A stretch of 64,000 bases of DNA from CAWIXB01 sp963839955 (GTDB lineage Bacteria > Actinomycetota > Actinomycetes > JACCUZ01), in assembly GCA_963839955.1 (NCBI GenBank), contig CAWIXB010000001.1:3100001-3164000 (forward strand). The letters run 5' to 3'. Below the pieces are notes generated by a model. The model did no database searches, was not told the origin of the DNA, and saw nothing but the letters and a program-made list of their open reading frames with translations. This document shows positions 35,541 to 43,616 of this stretch, in pieces. The position numbers and the translations under genes were made by a program. Numbering within the stretch: position 1 is the stretch's first letter; every line of letters begins with the position of its first letter.

Positions 35541-36478
35541 GCGACCTCCTCCAGCCAGTCCACCAGCAGCTGCGCCACCTCGTCGGGTGCCTCCTCGGGC
35601 AGGTAGTGGCCACGGCGGAGCCGCGCACGCCGCAGCCGGGGCACCACCAGCTCGAGGCCGGCGCTGAGCTCCTCGGTCAGGACGGGGTCGAGCTCCGCGA
35701 TGACCAGCAGCGCGGGGTGCTCGATCGGGTGCCGGGCGTTGTCGAGCAGCCATTGCCAGGTGGTCTCGTGGTGGCGGTACCAGTGCACGGCGCCGCCGAA
35801 TCCGGTGCGCTCGAAGGCCGTGGTGTAGACCGCCAGGTCGTCCCGGCTGAGGATGCTGCTCCGCGGCTGCCCCCGGGGCAGTCCGGCGAGCATCCCGCCC
35901 CGCTCGCGCACGTCGGCGTATCGGTCCAGGGCCCCGACGCCGTCGCCTGCAGCCCGGACCAGCAGGTTGAGGGACTCCGCGACGTTCTCCTCGAGCTCGG
36001 CTTCCGCGACACCCGTCTCCTGGAGGTAGAGCTGGTAGTCGAACACCCCGGCATCGACCCGCCACAGCTCGGTCAACGGTGCACGGCCGGCAATGCCGTA
36101 CGGCGTGCCGAGCGAGCACAGCGCATGCACCCGCTCGGGGTGGCACGCCGCCAGGTGCCAGACCGTGGAGCCGCCCATGTCATGGCCGACGAAGGTCGCA
36201 TCCTGGTGTCCGAGGTGGTCCAGGATGTCGATCAGGTCGGCACAGATCGCGGCCTGGGTGTAGTCCTCGACCCCGGACGGGACTGCGCTCCGGCCGTAGC
36301 CGCGCAGGTCGGGCACGATCACCTCATGCCCCGCCGCGGCCAGCTGCGGCGCCACGTGCCGCCAGGCGTACGACGTCTGGGGGAACCCGTGGCACAGCAC
36401 CACCGGACGGCCGGCACCGAGCCGTTCGACGCCCAGCTCCATCCCTTGGCGGTTCGTGACCCGGTCGAGGGCCGTCAC
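35537..36478 (-). CDS. Alpha/beta hydrolase, epoxide hydrolase-like
   Basis: A 313-residue epoxide hydrolase-type enzyme. Oxyanion motif HGFPQTSYAW, nucleophile Asp in VGHDMGGSTVW (Asp, not Ser, as in epoxide hydrolases and dehalogenases), a cap with VHWYRHHETTW that may carry a ring-opening Tyr, and catalytic His in LRRGHYLPEEAPDEV. GTG 36478 overlaps the synthase-like gene stop by GTGA, which sets the start over a longer spurious frame. Translational coupling to the P450 suggests the pair works on the same intermediate, perhaps epoxide formation and opening. Confidence 0.87.
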   Translation of the reverse strand: MTALDRVTNRQGMELGVERLGAGRPVVLCHGFPQTSYAWRHVAPQLAAAGHEVIVPDLRGYGRSAVPSGVEDYTQAAICADLIDILDHLGHQDATFVGHDMGGSTVWHLAACHPERVHALCSLGTPYGIAGRAPLTELWRVDAGVFDYQLYLQETGVAEAELEENVAESLNLLVRAAGDGVGALDRYADVRERGGMLAGLPRGQPRSSILSRDDLAVYTTAFERTGFGGAVHWYRHHETTWQWLLDNARHPIEHPALLVIAELDPVLTEELSAGLELVVPRLRRARLRRGHYLPEEAPDEVAQLLVDWLEEVA

Positions 36479-37704
36479 CGCGCGGTGCCGACCAGGTCCA
36501 GCAGCTCCTCCTCGGTGAAGACCCGGGTCGCGTGCGCGACCGCGTCCCCCAAGGCACGAACCACCCGGTCGTCCGCGTCGATGTCGTGCCGGTCGAGCCA
36601 GTGCAGCACGTTGGCGTGCCCACTGCCAGGGCCGACGTCGATGTCCTGGGTACGGCCCAGGACGCTCGGGGCGACTCCGGCGTAGACCCGCTCGGCGATC
36701 CAGTCGTCGCCCAGCTCTTCGGCCTTGCGGATCGCGGCGGCGTGGACGCCCGCGCACGTGCGGTAGACGTCGGCGCCGATGAACGGCTGGTTGGAGGCCA
36801 CCGGCACCTCGCAGGCGAGCGCCGTCAGCTCGCAGTAGTCCGGCAGCCGCTCCAGGCTGCGGTCGACGACGCCCATCGCGTACAGGTTCACCAGCAGTTG
36901 CTCCATGGAGGCGTTGCCGGCGCGCTCACCGATGCCCAGGGCGGTGGCGTGCACGCGGTCCGCGCCGGCCTCGACGGCAGCCAGCGAGTTTGCGAGGGCC
37001 ATTCCCCGGTCGTTGTGTCCGTGCCAGTCGATCACGGCGTCGGGATGCCCGCGTCCGGCCAGCCCCTCGCGCAGCCCACTGACGAGACGCCGGACCCCCC
37101 AGGGCATGGCGAAGCCCACGGTGTCGCACGCGCAGACGCCGGAAGCCCCTGCGTCCAGCGCGGCCTGGTAGACGTCGAGACTGACGTCGAGGCGCGAGCG
37201 CGTCGTGTCCTCGGTGACGAGGACGGCGGAGAGCCCCTGACGGACGGCGAACTCGACGACCTGGACGACCTCCTTGATCACGGACTCGACATCCCACGAC
37301 TCCACGAAGAGCCGGATCGGGCTGATGCCGACGAAAGCCATCACGCACATCTGCACGCCGACCTCGTCCGCGATGCAGGCCACCTCCTCGACGTCGGGGA
37401 GCACGGTCCGCGCGGCGCAGACGGGAGTCAGCGCGAGTCCCGCGGCGCGCACCTCGCTGGCCAGGGCGGTGACGTTGCGGGCCGCGTTCTTGTTCGACAT
37501 CGGCATGCCGATGTCGGCACTGCTCACGCCAAGCTCGTCCATCAGGTGCAGCAGCGCGAGGCGGTCCTCAAGAGTCGGCTGGGTGATGTACGGGGCCTGG
37601 AGCCCGTCGCGAAGCGTCTCGTCGTGAAGGAAAACGGCCCGTGGCGGCCCGGACTCCGCGATCGCGTTCCAGTCCGTGATGAGATCGGCGGGTCGCTCGG
37701 CCAC
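36475..37704 (-). CDS. Homocitrate/2-isopropylmalate synthase-like enzyme
   Basis: A 409-residue DRE-TIM acyl-CoA condensing enzyme. HDETLRDGLQAPYITQP holds the metal Asp and Arg, SADIGMPMSNK follows, and HGHNDRGMALANSLAA supplies the His-x-His. GIGERAGNASMEQLL is the usual C-terminal part of the barrel. The LeuA regulatory domain is absent, so allosteric inhibition is not expected. It should condense acetyl-CoA with a 2-oxo acid whose identity is not readable. GTG 37704 has GGAGGAG about 9 bases ahead and lies 6 bases after the LeuDC fusion gene. Confidence 0.86.
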   Translation of the reverse strand: MAERPADLITDWNAIAESGPPRAVFLHDETLRDGLQAPYITQPTLEDRLALLHLMDELGVSSADIGMPMSNKNAARNVTALASEVRAAGLALTPVCAARTVLPDVEEVACIADEVGVQMCVMAFVGISPIRLFVESWDVESVIKEVVQVVEFAVRQGLSAVLVTEDTTRSRLDVSLDVYQAALDAGASGVCACDTVGFAMPWGVRRLVSGLREGLAGRGHPDAVIDWHGHNDRGMALANSLAAVEAGADRVHATALGIGERAGNASMEQLLVNLYAMGVVDRSLERLPDYCELTALACEVPVASNQPFIGADVYRTCAGVHAAAIRKAEELGDDWIAERVYAGVAPSVLGRTQDIDVGPGSGHANVLHWLDRHDIDADDRVVRALGDAVAHATRVFTEEELLDLVGTAR

Positions 37705-37710
37705 GTGGGT

Positions 37711-39618
37711 TCACTCCTCCGGTTGAAATTCACTGATGCAGCCATCGAGGGCCGACTGCGCGACGGTCAACGGTGAGCCGAGGTAGAGCTGTCCCGGCCC
37801 GGACCGCCCCGGAAAGTTGCGGTTCTGAGCAGAGATCGCGACATCGTCCGGGGTGGTCGACGCTCCGGGGCCGGCATTGATGCAGGCACCGCACGCGGGG
37901 CCGAGCACCTCCGCCCCAACCGCCTCGAACAGCTCGAGGTAGCCCTGCTCGCGGCAGTAGTCGAGCACCGAGTCGCTGCCGACCTGGATGTAGAGCTCGG
38001 TGCCGTTGTGCACCCGGCGACCGTCGGCGACCGCCCGACCCAGAACTCGCGCATAGTCGTCCATGTCGCGCTGCTTGGAGGCGGTGCACGACCCGCCGTA
38101 GGCACGCTGGACGCGCACCCCGCCAACCTCACGCAGCGGTACGGCGTTCCCGGGGTCTCCGGGGAGCGACACCATCGGCTCGACCTGGTCGCCGTCGACC
38201 TCGATGACCAGGTCGAAGGCCTCGACGTCCGACGGCTCGACGGTGCAGAGCCTGCGCGCCGCTTCGAGGTCGATGCCACGGCGCTCGTGGAGATAGGCGG
38301 CGGTCCTGTCGTCGGGACGGACGATGCCGCTGGTGGCACCCATTTCCGCCGTCATGTTGGTCAGCGTGCTGCGGGCCTCGAGGTCAAGTGCCTCGATGGC
38401 GGGCCCGGCGAACTCGACGAGTGCCCCGATCGCGGCCCCCGCGCGCATGTCCGGCAAGCGGAGAAGGTGCAGCATGAGGTCCTTCTCGGTCACCCCCGGC
38501 CGCAGCGTCCCTTCGACGCGCACGAGGAGTTGGCGCGGCACCGGCAGGAGAACATGGCCGGTCACCCAGGAGCTCGCGATGTCCGTCGACCCGACGCCGA
38601 CCGCGACGCAGCCGAGTGCGCCCACGTGGCAGGTGTGGGAGTCCGAGCCGACGACGAGCTGACCCGGCAGCGCGTAGGACTCGATCACCTTGAGGTGACA
38701 GATCGCCTCGGACCATCCCGCTTTTCGGCCGTGCAGGCGGACGCCGCGATCCCGGGCGAAGCGCTCCTGGAGCTCGGCCAGCCGACGGGCGCTCGCCACA
38801 GCTGACTCATCGACCCCCGGCGTGCGGTGCAAGCCGGTCAGGTGGTCCTCGAAGAGGAGGATCGAGTCCGCATCCACGAGGTCTCGGCCCGGCGCATGCT
38901 CGGCCACCAGCGCCTCGGCCATGCCGGTCACGTATTCGTGGCTGTACCTCAAGTCGGTCCGGAAAAGCTGGAGCTCGCCGACGGCCGCCATTCGCGTCGT
39001 CCCGGCGCCGTGCCCGGCCAGCACACGCTCGGCGAGCGTGCTCGGCCTGGCCTCGGATCGGCCGTTCGCGGCCGGCGTCTCGGGGACGGACAGGGAGTAG
39101 GCGAACAACCCACCGGCCCGAACCAGCGCGAGCGACACCCGGTCGAGGTCGTGGCAAAGCTCTTCGAGCGGTACGTCCTCTCCCGCCAACAGCCGTGGGA
39201 GGAGGTCCAGCCGGGTGGACGTGACCATGCCGAGGTTGTGGCAGTTCTGCCGGTAGATTCGCTCGAAGCTCGGCGCGAAGACGATGCGGATACCGGCGGC
39301 GCGCTCGGCGTACGGAGCGTGCTCGCGACTGGAACCCTTGCCGCGGCGCCGGCCGGCGACCGAGGCACCGAAGCCGCCGGCGGCGACGGCTCCTTCGCCG
39401 ACCGGGTTCCCGGTGCCTGCCCGCAGCCCCGTGTAGACGAAGTCGCCGAGGACCGGTCCGACGTGCAGGCAGTGCCGGGCCGGGATGATCTCGTCGGTGG
39501 AGACCTCGGGGCGCAGTCGATCGACCGTGGCGTCGTGGTCCAGGTCGCAACCGTGCAGCTGCTCGAGCATCGCCCCGGCGTCGTCGACCAGGTAGAGGAC
39601 CCGTCCGTCGAGGCGCAT
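37711..39618 (-). CDS. Fused LeuD-LeuC hydro-lyase (aconitase family, small subunit first)
   Basis: A 635-residue fusion. The N-terminal ~175 residues are a small-subunit swivel domain (VSTDEIIPARHC, GKGSSREHAPYAERAAGIRIVFA, SFERIYRQNCHNLG). Residues ~200-635 are the large subunit (LLFEDHLTGLHRTPG, VVGSDSHTCHVGALGCVAVGVGSTD, VTEKDLMLHLL). The 4Fe-4S ligands are present: Cys511 (GGSCTASKQ), Cys576 and Cys579 (GPACGACINAGPG). Ordinary bacterial LeuC and LeuD are separate, and aconitases carry the swivel at the C-terminus, so this order is unusual. It should isomerise the product of the neighbouring synthase. ATG 39618 shares one base with the A-PCP stop. Confidence 0.88.
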   Translation of the reverse strand: MRLDGRVLYLVDDAGAMLEQLHGCDLDHDATVDRLRPEVSTDEIIPARHCLHVGPVLGDFVYTGLRAGTGNPVGEGAVAAGGFGASVAGRRRGKGSSREHAPYAERAAGIRIVFAPSFERIYRQNCHNLGMVTSTRLDLLPRLLAGEDVPLEELCHDLDRVSLALVRAGGLFAYSLSVPETPAANGRSEARPSTLAERVLAGHGAGTTRMAAVGELQLFRTDLRYSHEYVTGMAEALVAEHAPGRDLVDADSILLFEDHLTGLHRTPGVDESAVASARRLAELQERFARDRGVRLHGRKAGWSEAICHLKVIESYALPGQLVVGSDSHTCHVGALGCVAVGVGSTDIASSWVTGHVLLPVPRQLLVRVEGTLRPGVTEKDLMLHLLRLPDMRAGAAIGALVEFAGPAIEALDLEARSTLTNMTAEMGATSGIVRPDDRTAAYLHERRGIDLEAARRLCTVEPSDVEAFDLVIEVDGDQVEPMVSLPGDPGNAVPLREVGGVRVQRAYGGSCTASKQRDMDDYARVLGRAVADGRRVHNGTELYIQVGSDSVLDYCREQGYLELFEAVGAEVLGPACGACINAGPGASTTPDDVAISAQNRNFPGRSGPGQLYLGSPLTVAQSALDGCISEFQPEE

Positions 39619-41399
39619 CAGGCCGACGCCTCCTCGCTGCGCCGGATCGACTCTGCGATGTCCCGCACCGACTGGTGCTCGACGAGGTCACGCGCCGTCA
39701 GGGCGAGGTCGAGCTCGGCGTTCGTGCGGACCAGGATCTCGACGCTGGCGAGGGAGTCTCCGCCCACCTCGAAGAAGTTGTCGTCGATCCCCACACCCTC
39801 GACCCCGAGGGTGTCGGCCCAGATGTCCGCGACCATCTGTTCCATCTCGTCGCGCGGCTCGACGAAGTCGACATCGACGGTGCGCTCGGTGAAGGCGACC
39901 GGCAGTGCCCGGTGATCGGTCTTGCCGTTGCCGGTGAGCGGCAGCCGGTCCAGGACGACGAACCGCGCGGGCACCTGCGAGGCAGGTGCCCGGCCGGTCA
40001 TCCAGTCCCGGAGGTGGGCCGTGGAGACGCGGCCAGCGTCCGTGAGCACGACGTAGGCGCAGAGGACCACCCTGCCTCCACGTCGCTTCACCGGAGTCAC
40101 CGCGACGTCCGAGACGGCGTGGTGGCCACGCAGGAGCGCCTCCACCTCGCCGGGGTCCACCCGGTGCCCCCGGACCTTCACCTGGCGGTCGGTGCGGCCC
40201 AGGAAGTGCAGGACACCACCGGTGACGCTCGCAAAGTCGCCCGTGCGGTACATCCGGCCACCGCGCCGAGTCGGATCGGGGACGAACCGCTCGGCCGTGG
40301 CGGCGGGAGCACCTGCGTACCCACGGCCAAGGCCACCGACGACGTAGATCTCCCCCGACTCGTTGTCTGCGACGGGACGCAGCTCGGAGTCCAGGACGTG
40401 GATGGCCTTGCCGAACGCGGGCTGCCCGATCGGCACCCGGACGTCGCTCGCGGACTCCCCGTCCGGATCGACCTCGTGCCACGTAGAGATCACCGTGGTC
40501 TCGGTCGGCCCGTAGCAGTTGCGCAGGCGCACGCCGGAAACCTGCTCGACCAACTTCGCGGCGTGGGTCGGCGAGAGCTCCTCGCCACCCACGAGCACCC
40601 ACCGCAGCTGCTGTGCCGGGCGGAAGGCCTCTGCGTCCGCGAGGACGTGGAACAGCGACGTAGTGATGAGCATGCCGGTGAGAGCGTCGCGGGCGAGCAG
40701 TGCCGTCAGCTCGTCGATGTTGACCGCCGGCATGAGGGTGGCGCCTGAGGTCAGCCCGGCCCACAGCTCGAAGAAGGAGGCATCGAACTCAACGGCTGAG
40801 TGGAGCCCGATGACGTCCCCCGGACCGAGGTCGAGGTCGGGATGGGTGACCGTGTCGGCCAGAGCGCCCGATTCGAGCATGACCGCGCGTGGCACCCCGC
40901 TGGTCCCGGACGTGTGGATGACGATCCCCAGCTCGAGCGGGTCCGCCGGCCCAGGGGGACCGGTCTCCGGGTGGTGCGTCGGCGCAGCGTCCAGGTCGAC
41001 CTGGAGCACGTCGAGGCCGGCCGGTGCGCTCGCGCCCGCGTGGATGATCGCGGCCCGCGCAGCCGTGCGCTCGGCTACGTCCTCCGGCGTGATCGACGCC
41101 GTTGTGGGGTTCGCGGCCGTCATCGCAAAGCCGGCCTTCGCCACGGCGAGCGCGGCGACCACCAGCTCGGGCGACTGCTGCAGAAGTGCCAGGACCACCT
41201 CACCGGGGCGCAGACCGGTCGCAGCCAGCTCCTCGGCCAACGCCGTGGCTCGAGCGTCGACCTCGGCGTAGGTCAGCTCACGCTCGGAGGACCGGACCGC
41301 GACCGCGTCGGGCGCGGCCGTACGGACGGCGTCGAACCTGCGGGCGAGGGGGGACGGTCGCAGCGAGGTGCGCCTGCCGCTGAACACCGACGTTGCCAT
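39618..41399 (-). CDS. Stand-alone NRPS A-PCP didomain
   Basis: A 593-residue protein: adenylation domain ~15-500, carrier domain ~515-590. A3 reads IHTSGTSGVPRAVML, A4 EFDASFFELW, A5 NCYGPTETTV, A7 YRTGDF, A8 GRTDRQVKVRGHRVDPGEVE, A10 PLTGNGKTDHRAL; the PCP serine is in FFEVGGDSLASVEIL. By eye the specificity positions give D-A-F-L-L-G-C-V-I-K; Asp235 implies an alpha-amino acid but I cannot assign it. Free A-PCP proteins usually load an amino acid for oxidation in trans, as with NovH/NovI or NikP1/NikQ, which fits the two P450s here. ATG 41399 starts the block; the divergent P450 begins 159 bases away. Confidence 0.9.
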   Translation of the reverse strand: MATSVFSGRRTSLRPSPLARRFDAVRTAAPDAVAVRSSERELTYAEVDARATALAEELAATGLRPGEVVLALLQQSPELVVAALAVAKAGFAMTAANPTTASITPEDVAERTAARAAIIHAGASAPAGLDVLQVDLDAAPTHHPETGPPGPADPLELGIVIHTSGTSGVPRAVMLESGALADTVTHPDLDLGPGDVIGLHSAVEFDASFFELWAGLTSGATLMPAVNIDELTALLARDALTGMLITTSLFHVLADAEAFRPAQQLRWVLVGGEELSPTHAAKLVEQVSGVRLRNCYGPTETTVISTWHEVDPDGESASDVRVPIGQPAFGKAIHVLDSELRPVADNESGEIYVVGGLGRGYAGAPAATAERFVPDPTRRGGRMYRTGDFASVTGGVLHFLGRTDRQVKVRGHRVDPGEVEALLRGHHAVSDVAVTPVKRRGGRVVLCAYVVLTDAGRVSTAHLRDWMTGRAPASQVPARFVVLDRLPLTGNGKTDHRALPVAFTERTVDVDFVEPRDEMEQMVADIWADTLGVEGVGIDDNFFEVGGDSLASVEILVRTNAELDLALTARDLVEHQSVRDIAESIRRSEEASA

Positions 41400-41557
41400 G
41401 CGCGCTCGCTCCCGTCATCGGTCCTATGACCTATTTATGATGTTTTATGGCACTTGACACATTTTGCCAGGTAAGCAACGGTGGCCGATACCCACTTCGG
41501 CGGTGGGTTCCTCGCCGAAGTGAGGCGACCTGGCGATCGGCCGGCAGGAGTCCCACC
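41400..41557. promoter_or_regulatory. Divergent, locally AT-rich promoter region (A-PCP / P450)
   Basis: The bases around 41421-41475 are far more AT-rich than the surroundings (ctatttatgatgttttatgg, then TTGACA at 41455-41460). The region separates the divergent A-PCP and P450 genes, so promoters for both blocks are expected. I cannot place -10 boxes with confidence. AGGAG at 41546-41550 is the ribosome site of the P450. Confidence 0.5.
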
Positions 41558-42814
41558 GTGCGGATGACGACCCCGACCCCCGGTGAGCGCCTCGACGTCG
41601 CGGGCGTGGATCTCTTCGACGCTGACATCTACGCCCACCAGGACCCGCACCTGCTCTGGCAGACACTGCGCGAGGAGTGCCCGGTCTACTGGAACGCGCG
41701 GCCGAAGGGGCCAGGGTTCTGGGCCGTCACGAGGCACGCACAGGTCCGTGACGTCCTCCGCGACCACGAGAGGTTCACCTCCGAGGGCGGCACCGTGCTG
41801 TGGATGCTCGGCGTCCCCGACCCTGCCTCAGGCCGCATGATGGCGGTGACGGATCCCCCCCGGCACGGCGAGCTCCGCGCGCAGATCGGCGCGCCGTTCG
41901 CGCCGCAGGTGATGCCCGAGCACGACGACTGGCTGCGAGCGCTGGTGAGGGAGACCATCGCCCCCCTCTGGGACGGCGGCACGTGGGACGTCGCGGCCTC
42001 GTTGAGCCGGCTCCCCGTGGCGACGATCGTCCACCTGATGCGACTGCCAGAGGCCGACATCGACGAGCTCACCCGGCTCACGTACGCATCCATCGCACCG
42101 CTGGACCCCCACTACGCCACCGGTTCGATGCAGGCGACTCTGCTCAGAGCGCACCACGAGATCGTCCAGTACTTCACCAGCGCGGTCGAGGAGCGCCGGT
42201 CCGCACTCGGCGCCGACCTGCTGAGCGTGCTGGCGGCCATGGAGCTCGACGGGTCCCGGCTGCCGGTCCAGGATGTGGTCGTCAACTGCTACAGCCTCCT
42301 GCTCGGCGCGGCGGTCACCACCTCGCAGGCGATGACGGGGACGTTGCTCGGTCTGGTCGCGGCCGGCGGTGGCGAAGGCCGGTGGGACCCAGACACACCG
42401 GTCAAGAGCGTGGTCGAGGAGGCGTTGCGCTGGTCCTCGCCCACCATGCACTTCATGCGCTACGCCACGGAGGACACCCTCGTCGGCGACACCGAGGTGC
42501 GGGCCGGCGACGCCGTTGTCGCGTGGATCGCCTCGGCCAATCGTGACCCGCGCGTGTTCGACGACCCGCACACCTTCGACCCGCGGCGCACCCCCAACCG
42601 GCACATCGCGTTCGGGAGCGGGGTACACAGGTGCGTCGGCCACCCCCTCGCCAGGCTCACACTGACCATCACCGCGCAAGAGTTCTTCGCCGCGCTCGAC
42701 TCCTTCGCACTCGACACGGAGCCTGTCCACCTGGTGTCGAACGCCGCCGCTGGGGTAGTGAGCGCTCCGATGCGCTTCCAACTGAGGGACCGGTCCGCGG
42801 TGCCGATCGGATGA
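41558..42814 (+). CDS. Cytochrome P450 (candidate carrier-bound amino acid hydroxylase)
   Basis: A 418-residue P450. ExxR is EEALRW, the haem loop FGSGVHRCVGHPLAR. The I-helix reads LLLGAAVTTSQAMTG, so the usual acidic residue before Thr is a Val. GTG 41558 is preferred to ATG 41564, because AGGAG lies exactly 7 bases before it. The gene is divergent from the free A-PCP and overlaps the type II thioesterase start as ATGA. The arrangement resembles A-PCP/P450/thioesterase sets that hydroxylate the beta carbon of a tethered amino acid; this is inferred from context. Confidence 0.88.
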   Translation: MRMTTPTPGERLDVAGVDLFDADIYAHQDPHLLWQTLREECPVYWNARPKGPGFWAVTRHAQVRDVLRDHERFTSEGGTVLWMLGVPDPASGRMMAVTDPPRHGELRAQIGAPFAPQVMPEHDDWLRALVRETIAPLWDGGTWDVAASLSRLPVATIVHLMRLPEADIDELTRLTYASIAPLDPHYATGSMQATLLRAHHEIVQYFTSAVEERRSALGADLLSVLAAMELDGSRLPVQDVVVNCYSLLLGAAVTTSQAMTGTLLGLVAAGGGEGRWDPDTPVKSVVEEALRWSSPTMHFMRYATEDTLVGDTEVRAGDAVVAWIASANRDPRVFDDPHTFDPRRTPNRHIAFGSGVHRCVGHPLARLTLTITAQEFFAALDSFALDTEPVHLVSNAAAGVVSAPMRFQLRDRSAVPIG

Positions 42815-43575
42815 ACCCAGCCACGACCGACTCACCACCGGGCACGTCGTTCCGGCCCTGGCTCCTGCGCGCGCCGCGCGCCGACGCGCAGGCCAGGGTC
42901 TTCTGCCTGCCCTACTCCGGCGTCGGCGCGTCGATGTACCGGAACTGGCCCGCCGTGGTTCACGGCGCGCGCGGCCTCGTCGACCTGGTTCCCGTTCAGT
43001 TCCCTCGCCGCGAGAACCGGATCCGGGAGCCGCACTACGGCACCTACGAGGAACTCGGAGCCGGCCTCTCGGATGCGCTGCTGCCCTTCCTGGACCGCCC
43101 CTTCGCGATCTTCGGGCACTGCGCCGGCGCGCACATCGCGTTCGAGACCGCCCACCAGCTCGACACTGTGCACGCGCGTCCGCCGGAGCGGTTGATCGTC
43201 TCGTCCCAGCCGGCTCCGTGGTCAGGCGGTCGCAGCGCCTTCGCCGAGATGACCGAAGAACAGCTCCGAGGCGAGCTCTTGGAGCTCATCGACGGGATGG
43301 GCGGCGCGCCAACGCCGGAGCTCCTCGAGATCGCGATGTCGGTGTACCGCCCGGATCTAAAGGCGGCGCGGTGCTACGCCGCCACCCACGCGTTTTCGAC
43401 CGGCACGGAAGTCACCGTGGTCGGGTGGGCGGAGAGCGGAGTCGACCTGAGCGCACTGGCCGGCTGGGCGGACCACGGTCCGTGCCGGCTGGAGGTGCTG
43501 CCAGGCGACCACTACGCGTTTCTGGCCTTCCCGGCCGAGCTCGCCGTCCTCCTGTCCACGTGGCCGGACACGTAG
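42811..43575 (+). CDS. Type II thioesterase with Cys nucleophile
   Basis: A 254-residue alpha/beta hydrolase of the RifR/GrsT class. FCLPYSGVGASMYRNW, PVQFPRRENR, nucleophile elbow FGHCAGAHIAFE and catalytic His in LPGDHYAFLAFP are seen. The usual GHSMG Ser is Cys104. Such an enzyme may clear misloaded carriers or release a modified amino acid from the A-PCP protein. ATG 42811 overlaps the P450 stop by 4 bases. Confidence 0.87.
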   Translation: MNPATTDSPPGTSFRPWLLRAPRADAQARVFCLPYSGVGASMYRNWPAVVHGARGLVDLVPVQFPRRENRIREPHYGTYEELGAGLSDALLPFLDRPFAIFGHCAGAHIAFETAHQLDTVHARPPERLIVSSQPAPWSGGRSAFAEMTEEQLRGELLELIDGMGGAPTPELLEIAMSVYRPDLKAARCYAATHAFSTGTEVTVVGWAESGVDLSALAGWADHGPCRLEVLPGDHYAFLAFPAELAVLLSTWPDT

Positions 43576-43616
43576 CTCCGAGCAACCCGCATGCGTCGAC
43601 AAGGAACGAGGAAACC

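Noticed and set aside
30856..39618. Phosphonate (FR-900098 or phosphinothricin-like) pathway, because such routes also use a citrate-synthase-like, aconitase-like and isocitrate dehydrogenase-like trio.
   Set aside because: No PEP mutase or phosphonopyruvate decarboxylase is in the window, and the neighbours are arginine and NRPS genes. It is not fully excluded because the cluster is cut at the right edge.
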